A stretch of DNA of 64,000 bases from Sulfurisphaera tokodaii str. 7 (GCF_000011205.1 NC_003106.2:124001-188000), one strand, 5' to 3'; numbered from the stretch's first letter, positions 17,209-27,630 are shown. Translations and numbers: made by a program. Notes: generated by a model not told the origin, from the letters alone.

Positions 17209-20088
17209 AAAATGCCACATACCTATATAAGGTATGAGTGCTACCACAAACATTTTTTTATCGTTAACATACCTTGATAGTATCTCTAACATCACAGAAT
17301 AATAGTTCTCCCTTGCATATTCTAGGGCTTTATCTAACTCTTTCTTATCATTTCTTATTACACTTATTATAATTCCTACCAACGCTTTATCTATTCCCTC
17401 TTCTTTATTCTTTATCTGATTTGCTATAAAATCGAAGAATTTGCTTTTATCTTCACCTCCAAGTAAAATTTCCGAGGATATATATATAAGGAGGTCAAGT
17501 GTTGTACCGCTAAATAATCTAGGCTTTTCTTCCATCCCAAGTACTCTTTTTGCTATATAGGAAGCTATAGATAAAGACCCTTTTACATCCGGTTCATAAA
17601 CCATTTTTGATAAATTTTCTAGCTCTGTTATGTCTTGTAACACTGATTTATATTCATATTTACCTCCAGATATCAAACTCTTCATTAACTTTATCTGATA
17701 TATTTTAAGTAAATCCATAGCTTCCTCATCTTTAATTTTCCCAGATTTTAGCTTGTTCTTTATCCTAGTATACCAATTAAGCATTAATTTTTCAGCCAAT
17801 TCTATTGTAGCCCTAGCTGACTCCTCCTTTGGATGTGTTAGAAGTAAAGTATAACCTATACCAGCATCTAATCTATCCTTAAGTTCATCAATATAATCAT
17901 GGATTCCGTTGTTTATAGGAAAGAAATCCTTTAAATGCGGATCATCAGTACTTATTTTATTACTTTTAACAATAGAATAACTTTTCCTAAACTTATCATA
18001 TATCATTGCTAATTTTAGCAAGTCATGATTAGAAAGGGAATATATACCGAGAAAGCCATAACCTAAGGTTGCCCATAAAGGATTGTCGAAACTAAGATCA
18101 TCTAGCGAACCGTCATTGTAATCAAGAAGAGATTTTAAAAATATAGAATATTTACTTTCATTCTCCACATTATAAAATATTTTCTTTATTTTATCTATAT
18201 CATCCCTAGAATATTTCAAATAATTGAAAAGCATTGCAATAATTTTATATGAAGTTTTTTTAAGGTAATTAATATTAGTTAAGATATCATCTAAAACGAA
18301 TCTTATCCATTCAACCTTGCCGTTTTTAGATGCAGATAAAAGTATATCTATTGCTAGTGAGTAGCAATTTTCTTCTGTTCCCCTCATTAATATTCCTTTA
18401 ATTCTTGCTAAAGTTTCATAGGGTTGTTTCGTATAACTAAGTTCCTTACAGTATCTTTCTATATCAATTTTGTCTCTTATCTTTTCCATGATGTATGGTA
18501 ATATAATTTTCATAAAGGAGAGATTATTATCAAAGTATCTGTTAAGTTCTGGTACTATAATAGGTTCATTTCCTTCATTTATGGTTAAATAAGAATAGAC
18601 TTCTAATACGTTATCGACAGCCTCATTTGTTCTAATACTATTAGCTATTTCCTCACTAATCTTTCTCAGTAAGTTGCTAACATCTACCTGATCTAAAACA
18701 TCAGTGTAATAATCCGAAGATCTTGGAACTTTAAAGGGAATACTACATTTTGAGAACCATTTAAGTATTAAATCATTTTCATTTACATTTTTCCTCCCAG
18801 TGCTCTTTAGAACAAGTAACGAAATTTTTACAGGTATAGAGGTATTGTAATGATCATAGATAGCTAAAATAGGAGAATACCATAGTATTTTATTCGGATC
18901 AGCATCAAATATTACATTGTATACATATTCCCAGTAATCATAATAGAAATTTTCTAGTGCTTTACTAACAGTAGTTTCTATGTTATCAGTTTGGAACATT
19001 ATTATATAATGCATAGGTATTGCGGCAATTCTTTCATCTAATCGTAAAGTTAGTCCCTTGTCTTTTGATAGAGAATAAATAAATCTTTCATTTGTAAAGA
19101 TTTTAAATACGTTATTTATTTCTAAGCTTTGAAATAAGTCCTCAGTAAGTACATAAAGAGTTCTCTTTCTATCACTTTTCAATTTTTCTATACTAGTGTA
19201 ATTGCCGTTAATATCATGATAATCCACCAAGTCAATTTGGAGTTTATGCTCTAAAGACCTCTTTCTTATTAATTCAGCTATAGTACTTTTTCCAGTCTTT
19301 AAATTACCTAAGAGTACAACATTATTCCCCCTCATCAGTTCAGCTACGGCTAAGTTTACAATATCAACATACTCTGGATAAGGGATTGTTGAGATATCTT
19401 CTTCTTCTGTAGAATAATCAAAAATACTTAATTCTCTCTTTGCTTGACCGGGTAATAAACCTAATGAAGAATCAATAAGGTAATAAATTATCTCCTTCCA
19501 TATTGGCGAGAGCTTCTCCCAATCCTCACGTAAATTAGTACCTTTATACACATTTTTTAGTAATTCTTGTGGAGAGTGAAATTGGTTCTCATTTATGTAC
19601 AATATCCTTCTGAACTTATTAAAGATCTTTAACGATTCATCAATTTTTTTCATATTGGATAATTTTATACCTTCGGTTAGAAGTGCTGGAATATACGTAG
19701 AATAACCTTTTAGAATAAGAATAGAATAATCAAGTATTTTAGGTGTATCTTCTTTATTTTTTACTTTTTTTGAAACATAACTTATTGCCTTATAAGGAGA
19801 TATAGTTAATATATTCCCTCTTATTTTTAGGTCACCTTCACCGATATTTATCTTGTTTAAAAGTAAATCAATTACATAACTTCTACCTACTATCTTATAT
19901 GTTGATTTAGATTTTATATAATCGCGCCAGTTCTGTAATTCTTCAACACTATTGAACTCTCTAGGAACTTCAACACATTGCGGACAATATTTTTTGACTA
20001 AATTTTCCATGTAGGGAAGAACCCTTATAATCATCCTATCCTTCTTCAATAATACCTTAAGACTTGTAAGAGAGGTAATTTTTCTCAT
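17197..20088 (-). CDS. Large P-loop ATPase of unknown function
   Basis: 963 residues. An N-terminal region (1-230) with CPQC near 35 is followed by a P-loop NTPase domain: LLGNLKTGKSTIAE near 257-270 is the Walker A motif, and LYVLTEDLF near 312 could hold Walker B. The C-terminal 450 residues look all-helical and repeat-like (a TPR-type solenoid is possible). This order of ATPase plus helical repeats resembles STAND-type signalling ATPases, but I cannot name a family. It overlaps the 3' end of the convergent XdhC-like gene by 12 bases. Transmembrane segments are not apparent. Confidence 0.7.
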   Translation of the reverse strand: MRKITSLTSLKVLLKKDRMIIRVLPYMENLVKKYCPQCVEVPREFNSVEELQNWRDYIKSKSTYKIVGRSYVIDLLLNKINIGEGDLKIRGNILTISPYKAISYVSKKVKNKEDTPKILDYSILILKGYSTYIPALLTEGIKLSNMKKIDESLKIFNKFRRILYINENQFHSPQELLKNVYKGTNLREDWEKLSPIWKEIIYYLIDSSLGLLPGQAKRELSIFDYSTEEEDISTIPYPEYVDIVNLAVAELMRGNNVVLLGNLKTGKSTIAELIRKRSLEHKLQIDLVDYHDINGNYTSIEKLKSDRKRTLYVLTEDLFQSLEINNVFKIFTNERFIYSLSKDKGLTLRLDERIAAIPMHYIIMFQTDNIETTVSKALENFYYDYWEYVYNVIFDADPNKILWYSPILAIYDHYNTSIPVKISLLVLKSTGRKNVNENDLILKWFSKCSIPFKVPRSSDYYTDVLDQVDVSNLLRKISEEIANSIRTNEAVDNVLEVYSYLTINEGNEPIIVPELNRYFDNNLSFMKIILPYIMEKIRDKIDIERYCKELSYTKQPYETLARIKGILMRGTEENCYSLAIDILLSASKNGKVEWIRFVLDDILTNINYLKKTSYKIIAMLFNYLKYSRDDIDKIKKIFYNVENESKYSIFLKSLLDYNDGSLDDLSFDNPLWATLGYGFLGIYSLSNHDLLKLAMIYDKFRKSYSIVKSNKISTDDPHLKDFFPINNGIHDYIDELKDRLDAGIGYTLLLTHPKEESARATIELAEKLMLNWYTRIKNKLKSGKIKDEEAMDLLKIYQIKLMKSLISGGKYEYKSVLQDITELENLSKMVYEPDVKGSLSIASYIAKRVLGMEEKPRLFSGTTLDLLIYISSEILLGGEDKSKFFDFIANQIKNKEEGIDKALVGIIISVIRNDKKELDKALEYARENYYSVMLEILSRYVNDKKMFVVALIPYIGMWHFLGG

Positions 20089-20171
20089 ATCTTGAGTATT
20101 TTATAGGATAAGGTATAAAACCATTAGCCAAAGACTCAAAACCTAAAATGTTAGGCTACATATATTAATTC

Positions 20172-21113
20172 GTGAAAAGAAAAAACAAAAACATGACTAT
20201 CAAGGAAATAGAACCTTGGGGAGTGAACGTACCCTACATTTATTTATCAACAATAATGTTTCTTCTGGGAGGGATATCTCTCATTAAATTTCCGTTTTAT
20301 CACCCATACTTTATGATGATTGGCGCATATTCGTTATATTTCGGAATGATACAGAGACTATTCTTTCCAGCTAAAAATTACTTACCGCTTCATATTTTAG
20401 CCTTAATCCTTTTAGCAATACCAATATCACATTACTTTCAATTTTTAGCCTCTATAGTACTAGTAATTACAGAAATTAAGGCACTCAAAGACGTGAAAAG
20501 CTATGGGAGCAAATTCCCAGTTAGTACCTTAGTATTATCTTCTCCGTTTCTATCTGCAATATTATGGTACTTCTATATAAATTATTGGAGTTTGATAATA
20601 CCATTAGCAGTTTATATTTTAGGGGTAAATATAGGAGTTTTTACAGCAACACTAGGAGTAAAACCATTCTTTGGGCTATATCAAATACCAGTCCTTATTC
20701 TATTAATTATCTCCATGTTTTTACCATTCTTTCTAGCAATTGCGTTAGTATATTATTTTGCGTTTTTGATGAGAAAAGGAATAAAAAGGATAAATTGGAC
20801 TTCCATATCAGTAATCTTAGTTTCTTTAGCTTCAATGTCTGCATTATATTTAGGAGACTTGTCTCATGCATTTTTCTTAGATGTTATGTTTCCGTTATTC
20901 TTTTCATGCATTACCTATTCTACAGCAAGATACAATCACGAAAAAGTCGTTTACATAATCCCTCTTTTACTCTTTGCATTCTTTACTAGATTTATAAATT
21001 TGCAGTTCTCAGCAATCTTTCTTCCAATAGCATACATTTACTTCCTATACTTAATAAAGGACACATTGGGAATAACTGGAATAAAATTGGGCATATCGAA
21101 AAAATATTTATAA
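20172..21113 (+). CDS. Polytopic membrane protein of unknown function
   Basis: 313 residues with eight to ten hydrophobic helices from residue 20 to the C-terminus, short loops and a basic end (GISKKYL). Histidines occur at several membrane borders (FYHPYF, PLHILA, SHYFQF), but no cofactor-binding pattern that I recognise is formed. It starts with a GTG at 20172, divergent from the large ATPase gene, with 83 bases between them. Probably a Sulfolobales-restricted integral membrane protein. Confidence 0.7.
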   Translation: MKRKNKNMTIKEIEPWGVNVPYIYLSTIMFLLGGISLIKFPFYHPYFMMIGAYSLYFGMIQRLFFPAKNYLPLHILALILLAIPISHYFQFLASIVLVITEIKALKDVKSYGSKFPVSTLVLSSPFLSAILWYFYINYWSLIIPLAVYILGVNIGVFTATLGVKPFFGLYQIPVLILLIISMFLPFFLAIALVYYFAFLMRKGIKRINWTSISVILVSLASMSALYLGDLSHAFFLDVMFPLFFSCITYSTARYNHEKVVYIIPLLLFAFFTRFINLQFSAIFLPIAYIYFLYLIKDTLGITGIKLGISKKYL

Positions 21114-21209
21114 TATATACATACATATATAACTACTATATCAAATTTCTTTTAGATTATTTAAAATTTTTAATATAGGTCAATCATGACTATATTCTCT
21201 TAAATTATT

Positions 21210-21344
21210 ATGTTAAAGAAATTTATTTTCGTTAAACTAGATTGTAAGTCTTATCGCCATGGAATTCTATTAAGTAAGCCTAAAGGAATTCAACAAGCTA
21301 AAGTTAGGAGAGTAATTCACGATGTTAATTATTCTCCATTTTAA
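21210..21344 (+). CDS. Possible 44-residue basic protein
   Basis: Short frame ATG to TAA, rich in Lys and Arg (FVKLDCKSYRHGILLSKPKG and RRVIHDVNYSPF). It lies between two real genes on the same strand, fills an otherwise empty interval, and has AT-rich promoter-like sequence upstream. Composition is compatible with a small nucleic-acid-binding protein, but no family is recognised and the frame could be a gene remnant. Confidence 0.4.
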   Translation: MLKKFIFVKLDCKSYRHGILLSKPKGIQQAKVRRVIHDVNYSPF

Positions 21345-21389
21345 AGATTAGGAAATATATTTATAATCCACCTAATCGTAGAGTTATTT

Positions 21390-21632
21390 ATGAAGAAAGA
21401 AAGAGTTAGTTTATCTCAGATACTTAATCCTAAACATAAATTTAATTTAACTTTATACACAGAATCCGGAACAATAACTTTCAATTCACTCACAGTTACA
21501 CAATTAGCTTCTTTTCTTTATCCATATATTAGAAAATTTAGATTAAAAAACGGTGAGTTAGATGGTACTCAAGCTACCCTAATATTCGAGGGAAGAAAGA
21601 AAAGATTTTACGTTACGATTGAAATCATTTAA
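21390..21632 (+). CDS. Small protein of unknown function
   Basis: 80 residues, predicted mostly beta: FNLTLYTESGTITFNSL, a helical middle (LASFLYPYIRKFR), then TLIFEGRKKRFYVTIEII. No motif recognised. A TATA-like ATATATTTATAATC lies about 25-30 bases upstream of the ATG, supporting a leaderless gene. The next gene begins 23 bases downstream on the same strand. Confidence 0.6.
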   Translation: MKKERVSLSQILNPKHKFNLTLYTESGTITFNSLTVTQLASFLYPYIRKFRLKNGELDGTQATLIFEGRKKRFYVTIEII

Positions 21633-21655
21633 TATTTTTCCGCCTAATTTATATT

Positions 21656-22120
21656 ATGCTTAAGTATATTGGTATAGTAAGAGAAAATAAAGATGGAAAA
21701 GGAATTATTGAAATATATAAGGAATATATACAAGGATTATATAAGTTAGAGGAGTTCTCTCACATAATTGTGATATCATGGCTTAATAAAGTGTCTGAAG
21801 AGCAAAGAAATACACTTATTGTAAGACCTAGGGGTCTTCTAAAATATGGTTTCAGACTTGAAGATTTACCAGAAGTAGGAGTTTTCTGTACCGATTCACC
21901 ACATAGACCTAATCCCATAGCTATATCTATAGTTAGATTGATAAAAAGACAGGAAAATTTACTTCATGTAGAAGATTTAGATTTATTTGAAGAAACACCT
22001 ATACTTGACATAAAAGCTTTTACTCCGGCAAGATGTCCAGATGATGTTAAAGTATCTAAATGGGTAGAGGAGTTCGAGAAAAAACTTGAAGAAATAAAAA
22101 GAAAGAAAACTCCATTTTAG
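21656..22120 (+). CDS. TrmO-like (TsaA/YaeB) tRNA N6-methyltransferase
   Basis: 154 residues. The family signature is clear: IGIVRENKDG at the start, GLYKLEEFSHIIVISWLN near 29-46, RPRGLLKYG, and VFCTDSPHRPNPIAISIVRL near 76-95, which holds the DSPHRPNPI block of UPF0066/TrmO proteins. E. coli TrmO adds a methyl group to N6 of t6A37 in tRNA using S-adenosylmethionine. The archaeal protein lacks the longer C-terminal domain and its exact substrate is unproven. Confidence 0.85.
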   Translation: MLKYIGIVRENKDGKGIIEIYKEYIQGLYKLEEFSHIIVISWLNKVSEEQRNTLIVRPRGLLKYGFRLEDLPEVGVFCTDSPHRPNPIAISIVRLIKRQENLLHVEDLDLFEETPILDIKAFTPARCPDDVKVSKWVEEFEKKLEEIKRKKTPF

Positions 22121-22287
22121 TTCTTTTTAAAGTTTTCTCTTAAAAAATCCTTAGTTTAACCTTATCCAGATTAAAAACTATTTAAAAATTTTTCTTAAAT
22201 AATACGATAACTGTTGAAAAGAATTTATTTTAAGAAGGAGAAGAATAAGCCATAATAATTAATATATCATGAAGAGAATTAAATGTT

Positions 22288-22569
22288 ATGGAAAGCGTAT
22301 TACCAGAATACATATATGATATTCAACACATACTCTCAATAATTAAATATAATACGAAATTAGATATTAAAATAAATCATAATGATCCAGTTCAATTACA
22401 AGAATTATATGAGTTTTTAGATGATCTTTTAAATATGTTAGAATTCATGTCAGCTTATAAGCTAATCAATCTAGAAGAAAATGAAATAAGAGAAGTGAAG
22501 GACAAAATAAGAAAGGACATGGAGCTAATCTCGGAGAGCATAGATAAACTGATGTATGAAAGTGATTAA
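22288..22569 (+). CDS. Small acidic helical protein
   Basis: 93 residues, acidic, predicted to be three or four helices (LPEYIYDIQHILSIIKY, LQELYEFLDDLLNMLEFM, EIREVKDKIRKDMELI). No motif recognised. It lies 71 bases before ahbC on the same strand and might be cotranscribed with the heme genes, but nothing in its sequence links it to heme synthesis. Confidence 0.6.
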   Translation: MESVLPEYIYDIQHILSIIKYNTKLDIKINHNDPVQLQELYEFLDDLLNMLEFMSAYKLINLEENEIREVKDKIRKDMELISESIDKLMYESD

Positions 22570-22639
22570 CAAAGTTAATTATTTTTACGCCTAACTATTT
22601 AACATGCGAAATTTAAACTTTATATCAAATTTATAATTA

Positions 22640-23773
22640 ATGATTCCAATTAGCGTTTTGGTATCGAATAGTGGTACTGTATCTTTTACGATTAAAGGAG
22701 AATATAATCCGAAAAACCCAAGTAAATTTAGTCAGGTATTTAGACCCGTAGTTACATGGAATATGACGTATAAATGCAATTTAAAGTGCCTACATTGTTA
22801 CATAAGTGCATCACCGCAAGGAGATGACGGATTAACTAAAGATGAAGCGATAAACCTCGTAGATCAAATGGCTGAAATTAAGATTCCCTTACTTATTATG
22901 AGTGGTGGAGAACCTTTAATGAGAAGAGATTTTTTCGAAATAGCAAAATACGCTTCAAAAAGAGGGTTAAAACTTGCGTTATCTACTAATGGAACGTTAA
23001 TAAGTAAAAAAGTTGCTGAAGAATTAAAGGAAATTGGTTTTCTATATATCGGAATAAGTTTAGATAGTCCTTACCCAGAATTTCATGATAAATTCAGAGG
23101 AGTCGAAGGAGCATTTGATTTAACAGTTAAAGGCATAAAAAATGCCATAGAAGCAGGACTTAACGTGGGTCTAAGATTCACTATAACCTCAAGGAATATT
23201 GATCAAATCGATGATTACATACTACTAGCTCTAAATCTAGGTGTAAAAAGGATAACATTCTATCATATTTCTGCAAGTGGCAGAGGTAAAGAATTAAAAG
23301 ATTGGATGTATACGCCAGAACAATATAGGAAACTCATGGATAAATTAATAGAATATGCAAAGGAATTAAAGGGAAAAATTGAAATTGAAACAACATTAGC
23401 TCCCTTTGACGGAATTTATATTGCTAAAATATTAGCTAAAGATGAAAAGGAGCTAGAGGATTATCTAAAATTCGTTGAAAATAGTGGAGGCTGTGGAAGA
23501 AAAATGATATCCATTTATCCTAACGGTGATGTTTATCCTTGCCAGTTCATAGACTTTTATAAGTTAGGTAACGTTAGAGAAAAACCCTTAAAAGAGATCA
23601 TTCAGAACATTCCAGACTTCTTTGTTAACACTGACAAATACTTAACGGGGAAATGTGCTACTTGTGAGTATAAAACTTACTGTAAAGGAGGAGATAGGGC
23701 TAGAGCATATTATTGGTCTGGAAACATTTATGGAGATGATCCGTTATGCCCTTTGAAGATGCTCCGCATCTAG
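22640..23773 (+). CDS. ahbC: AhbC-like radical SAM enzyme of heme synthesis
   Basis: 377 residues. The start [14 protein letters not shown] and the block [19 protein letters not shown], with the CxxxCxxC radical SAM cluster near residues 46-53, recall AhbC (12,18-didecarboxysiroheme deacetylase). [11 protein letters not shown] and STNGTL follow as in the family, and a C-terminal SPASM-like Cys set ([20 protein letters not shown], then CP) ends the protein. AhbC removes acetate chains from didecarboxysiroheme to give Fe-coproporphyrin. The 28-base overlap with ahbD makes a two-gene unit. Confidence 0.85.
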   Translation: MIPISVLVSNSGTVSFTIKGEYNPKNPSKFSQVFRPVVTWNMTYKCNLKCLHCYISASPQGDDGLTKDEAINLVDQMAEIKIPLLIMSGGEPLMRRDFFEIAKYASKRGLKLALSTNGTLISKKVAEELKEIGFLYIGISLDSPYPEFHDKFRGVEGAFDLTVKGIKNAIEAGLNVGLRFTITSRNIDQIDDYILLALNLGVKRITFYHISASGRGKELKDWMYTPEQYRKLMDKLIEYAKELKGKIEIETTLAPFDGIYIAKILAKDEKELEDYLKFVENSGGCGRKMISIYPNGDVYPCQFIDFYKLGNVREKPLKEIIQNIPDFFVNTDKYLTGKCATCEYKTYCKGGDRARAYYWSGNIYGDDPLCPLKMLRI

Positions 23774-24789
23774 TATTTTGGGAAGTAACAAAAGCTTGCC
23801 CATTAACTTGCAAACATTGTAGAGCTAATGCCATAGATAAACCATTGCCAGGAGAACTAACAACTGAAGAAGGAAAGAAACTACTTGAAGAAATATCCCA
23901 ATTCGGCAAAGTAGTCGTAGTATTTACCGGTGGAGATCCACTTTCGAGAGACGACATTTTTGAGCTAATGGATTATGCGAAATCTTTAGGCTTAATAGTT
24001 TCCATTGCACCTGCACCTTCATACAGACTTAATGAAGATACAATCAAAAATATAAAAAACTCAGCACTTTATATGTCAATAAGCCTAGACGGCTATAAAC
24101 CAGAAACACATGATTGGCTTAGAGGTTTTGGCAACTACAGATACGCTATTAATGGTATTAAGCTTGGACTTAAGTATGGTATTCAGGTACAAGTAAACAC
24201 CCTAGTTTGGAAAAGGAGTTATGAAGAATTACCTTACATCGCTAAGCTTCTTAAAGATTTGGGAGTAAAAGTCTGGGAAGTATTCTTTTTAATCCCAGTA
24301 GGCAGAGGCACTCTAGAATTAGATATCCCAAGAGAAAAATACAAAGATGTTATAGATTTTCTTGTGGAAGTAAGTAGATATAACATCGTAGTTAGAACTG
24401 TTGAGGCTCCATTTTTTAGAAGAGCAAAGCTTGAATACAAAGAGGTAAAAAATGAGTTAATTAGAAAACTTAAAGAACTATTGGGAGAGTCTAAATCACC
24501 AGTAGATAAAAGCATATTACCAACAAGGGATGGAGCTGGAGTAATATTTATCTCATATAATGGGGATATTTATCCAAGCGGATTTCTACCATTAAAATTA
24601 GGTAATGTAAGGGAAGACAGATTAATAGATGTTTACAGAAATTCAGAATTACTGAAAATGATTAAAGCTGGAAAACTTAAAGGCAAATGCGGTATTTGTG
24701 CATTTTCAAATATTTGTGGCGGAAGTAGAGCTAGAGCCTATGCAGTTTACGGTGATCCATTAGCTGAAGACCCAGCATGCCCTTATTAA
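23746..24789 (+). CDS. ahbD: AhbD-like heme b synthase, radical SAM
   Basis: 347 residues. [20 protein letters not shown] carries the radical SAM CxxxCxxC near residues 18-25, followed by the GELTTEE and [11 protein letters not shown] motifs typical of AhbD. The C-terminal cysteines ([12 protein letters not shown], then ACPY at the end) could bind an auxiliary cluster. AhbD decarboxylates two propionates of Fe-coproporphyrin to vinyl groups, giving heme b for the oxidases in this window. The last 24 bases of the gene and 10 after it recur at 26680-26714. Confidence 0.85.
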   Translation: MPFEDAPHLVFWEVTKACPLTCKHCRANAIDKPLPGELTTEEGKKLLEEISQFGKVVVVFTGGDPLSRDDIFELMDYAKSLGLIVSIAPAPSYRLNEDTIKNIKNSALYMSISLDGYKPETHDWLRGFGNYRYAINGIKLGLKYGIQVQVNTLVWKRSYEELPYIAKLLKDLGVKVWEVFFLIPVGRGTLELDIPREKYKDVIDFLVEVSRYNIVVRTVEAPFFRRAKLEYKEVKNELIRKLKELLGESKSPVDKSILPTRDGAGVIFISYNGDIYPSGFLPLKLGNVREDRLIDVYRNSELLKMIKAGKLKGKCGICAFSNICGGSRARAYAVYGDPLAEDPACPY

Positions 24790-24799
24790 CTTAAAAGAT
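24766..24799 (+). repeat. Direct repeat, left copy (ahbD 3' end)
   Basis: 34 bases covering the last codons and stop of ahbD. The same sequence with a single inserted G occurs at 26680-26714 in the same orientation. The two copies flank about 1.9 kb that holds two genes of unknown function. Confidence 0.8.
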
Positions 24800-24973
24800 G
24801 GTTAGCAATGATTTCTCTCAATTTTACTCTAGATTGTATATTATCTTCCCTACTCGCGTATTATGAAAAGAAATCTCCTATAAGCCGAGTGACACCTTTT
24901 TAAAGAATGTAGATCTAGGAGCTAGGAGTATTTCTCTACAAAACATTTATTTACAAATTCAATAAATACACAT

Positions 24974-25687
24974 ATGAAATTACTGACATTTTTAGATTTG
25001 GATGTCGATGACAGGATTGCAAAAGCAAATCTAGAGATAGCCTTAGATGACAATTTCAGCTCAGAGCTTCGGATTATCCATATAAATTATGTAATAGAGA
25101 GGCTAAAATTGCTCACGCCAACACAGCAATTAAGAATTTTTGACTACCTATTGTATGCAATGCTAAAGACTAATACAGATAATCATCAACTTTACAATGT
25201 GCTAAAATCTCCTAAAGAAGATTCGATAATTTATTCCATCACACTTCTCTCCATATATAACTGGAATATTATATATAACCTAAACTATTTTTACCCTGCG
25301 AAATCTCATCTGATTGAAGGTATTATAAGAAAGCTTAGGGGTAAATTACCAGATATTGATGTAATTGAGAGATTTTTGAAGGAGGAGATTGAAGAAGTTG
25401 GTTTTGATAATGCACATCTAGAACTTTTACTTTTATTAGACTTCATTGGTAGGTTAAGAGATAAAGGTTATAGTGTAGATCTAAAGGTTACGTACTTAGG
25501 TATAATAATTGATAGTAATGCCCCACCAGAAATTAGGAAAGAGATCAGAAATAGTGTAGTTGAAGATTATAAAAGATTTTATAACACTGATGTAAGAAGT
25601 TTTGCTGATTCCTTATATGGTATGATTTTATCATTAGAAGAATTTGAAAAATACGCCCGCAAAGTATTAGGTAGAGAGCCTCCGTAA
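24974..25687 (+). CDS. Unknown helical protein in the ahbD-flanked insert
   Basis: 237 residues, almost entirely alpha-helical by composition, with no P-loop, Cys cluster or DNA-binding motif seen. Its end overlaps the convergent gene at 25667 by 21 bases. AT-rich promoter-like sequence precedes the ATG. It lies between two copies of the ahbD 3' end, so it probably arrived with that segment. I do not recognise the family. Confidence 0.6.
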   Translation: MKLLTFLDLDVDDRIAKANLEIALDDNFSSELRIIHINYVIERLKLLTPTQQLRIFDYLLYAMLKTNTDNHQLYNVLKSPKEDSIIYSITLLSIYNWNIIYNLNYFYPAKSHLIEGIIRKLRGKLPDIDVIERFLKEEIEEVGFDNAHLELLLLLDFIGRLRDKGYSVDLKVTYLGIIIDSNAPPEIRKEIRNSVVEDYKRFYNTDVRSFADSLYGMILSLEEFEKYARKVLGREPP

Positions 25688-26152
25688 AAATTCCAGCCAT
25701 CTTTCGACTTCTATTAATATATTAATAAGTTCATAACGTGATAGCTCATTAGGGATATTGATTGTACTAACATCTATTTCTCCTTCAAATGTTCTAATTT
25801 TGTGAAAATTTTTCTTAATCAACTCTTTTTTAAACCCTCCGAAGTGATCTAATAGTGTCCGATATAGTGCTATCAACCTCAAAAACTTAACAAAATCGTC
25901 TATTTCATAGAGAGAGAATTTGTTAGAGCTCTCTAGTAGAGACATTAAACTACCGATAAACCTTATTTCACTTAACCCATTATAAACTCCGTTTTGGTTT
26001 CTAAATAATTCATCCTTGCGACACGGAAAACGATCTGCAATAAATAGAATAATCTCAAAGAACAGTGAGCTTATGCAACGTCTAATAGTGACTGGATCGT
26101 GAGCTTTATCATAGCAGAAATTTACCAGTCTCCTTATATTTTCAAGTTCCAT
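25667..26152 (-). CDS. Unknown helical protein with an Rx4H motif
   Basis: 161 residues, all-helical by composition. RTLLDHF near residues 93-99 fits the R-x4-H pattern found in HEPN-type RNases, which are helical bundles of this size; the match is short and could be chance. It is convergent with the preceding gene, inside the segment bounded by the ahbD-end repeats. No paired nucleotidyltransferase or antitoxin motif was found in its neighbour. Confidence 0.55.
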   Translation of the reverse strand: MELENIRRLVNFCYDKAHDPVTIRRCISSLFFEIILFIADRFPCRKDELFRNQNGVYNGLSEIRFIGSLMSLLESSNKFSLYEIDDFVKFLRLIALYRTLLDHFGGFKKELIKKNFHKIRTFEGEIDVSTINIPNELSRYELINILIEVERWLEFLRRLST

Positions 26153-26679
26153 TACAAACAGAAAAATTGTATAAGTTCTTAAAATTATTTAAGAATTTAA
26201 GGATACATTAATGATTCAAGTCTTTTTATAAAGACAAAGAGGTTAAAATCTGGAAACGAATAAGCTAATGGAATTAGAAAAGAATTTCTTCTAGTAAATA
26301 TACTTTTTCTATTCAAAGAAAAATTATCTAGTAAGTTATTCCTTTAATTTTCTAAATAATATAATTCTGTATTTTTATTTCTCTTCAAAATCAAAATAAG
26401 AACTTAATAGGTTTTCTTATTTCTAATTCTGTAGAGAATTTTCATGATATATAACAATATTAATGTGCATCTTACGAAAAAACTTAGAAGTGACTGAAAT
26501 AGTAGGATTAGATTTAAAGTCGTCTTTTTATATCACAATAAAATATGAATCTTCAATTATATTGAAAGATAGAATCGAACCCCTTGAAAAGATATAATAT
26601 AAATTTTCTATTATACTAGAATCGTTATTTTTCTGCTTAGATTCATCCCAGCTTATTTAATTTACGAAGTTCCACAAGA
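26153..26679. other. AT-rich interval without a supported gene
   Basis: About 530 bases with stop codons in all frames. I see no tRNA, hairpin or promoter that decides a gene. A short frame near 26480-26600 (EIVGLDLKSSFYITIK) is not recognised. The interval ends at the second direct-repeat copy. Confidence 0.6.
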
Positions 26680-26714
26680 GAAGACCCAGGCATGCCCTTA
26701 TTAACTTAAAAGAT
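26680..26714 (+). repeat. Direct repeat, right copy of the ahbD 3' end
   Basis: 35 bases that repeat 24766-24799 with one extra G. This copy is not preceded by ahbD coding sequence, so it is a displaced duplicate. It lies 13 bases before the aldo/keto reductase start codon, the probable original neighbour of ahbD. Confidence 0.8.
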
Positions 26715-26727
26715 AAAAAAATGTGGT

Positions 26728-27531
26728 ATGAAAAAGTTCAAATGGTTCTCAATTTCTCCATTAGCATTAGGAACTTGGGGAATGGGAGGAGGTTATTGGT
26801 CAACAGATTATTCAAATGATGAAAATGATATAAAAGCGATTATAAAAGCAATAGAACTTGGAATTACAGCAATAGATACTGCCGAAATGTATGGAAATGG
26901 ACATGCGGAAGAACTTGTTGGAAAAGCTATTAAGAATTTTAAGAGAGAAGAACTTTTTATTATTACAAAAGTCTGGCCTAATCATGCTAAATATGAGGAT
27001 GTTTTAAAATCCGCAATTGCGAGTTCAAAAAGACTTGGTACTTATATTGATCTTTACTTTTTACATTGGCCCTCAAATGTACCAATATGTGAAACTATTA
27101 AAGCCTTTGAAGACCTAGTTGATAAAGGAGTAATTAGATATTTTGGATTAAGCAACTTCAAATGGAGAGAAATTGAGAAAGCTTCTGAATGTGTTAAAAA
27201 ATACGAGATAGCTGCAGTAGAAAACCATTATAGTTTATGGGATAGAGGAGACGAAGAAACTTTAGAATATGCTAACAAAAAAGGATTACTTTACTTAGCA
27301 TATACACCTATTGAGAAAGGAAGAATAAAAAATGATAAATTCCTTTCTGAAATAGCAAAGAAATATAACAAAACTCCTATACAAATTGCTCTAAATTGGT
27401 ACATTAGAATTCCTAGTTTAGTACCTATAGTTAAGAGTAGCAATATTTCGCATTTAGAAGAGAATGTAGGAGCATTAGGATGGGAATTAAGTGAGGAAGA
27501 TTGGAAAAAGATAAATGAGCATTTCAAATAA
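26728..27531 (+). CDS. Aldo/keto reductase
   Basis: 267 residues with the full AKR pattern: LALGTWGMGGG near 11-21, IDTAEMYGNGHAEELVG near 49-65 (catalytic Asp and Tyr), a catalytic Lys in FIITKVWP near 78-85, His in LYFLHWPSN near 108-116, and YFGLSNF. The cofactor end VPIVKSSNISHLEEN is near 228-242. It reduces aldehydes or ketones with NAD(P)H; the substrate is unknown. It follows the displaced ahbD-end repeat. Confidence 0.9.
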   Translation: MKKFKWFSISPLALGTWGMGGGYWSTDYSNDENDIKAIIKAIELGITAIDTAEMYGNGHAEELVGKAIKNFKREELFIITKVWPNHAKYEDVLKSAIASSKRLGTYIDLYFLHWPSNVPICETIKAFEDLVDKGVIRYFGLSNFKWREIEKASECVKKYEIAAVENHYSLWDRGDEETLEYANKKGLLYLAYTPIEKGRIKNDKFLSEIAKKYNKTPIQIALNWYIRIPSLVPIVKSSNISHLEENVGALGWELSEEDWKKINEHFK

Positions 27532-27630
27532 GAACTCTTTTCTTTTTTCTATTTCTGTATATGTACAGAGTTAAACGGACAAATTTAAATTATAATGATA
27601 AACATTAAATAAAATAATAAAAATTATTAC

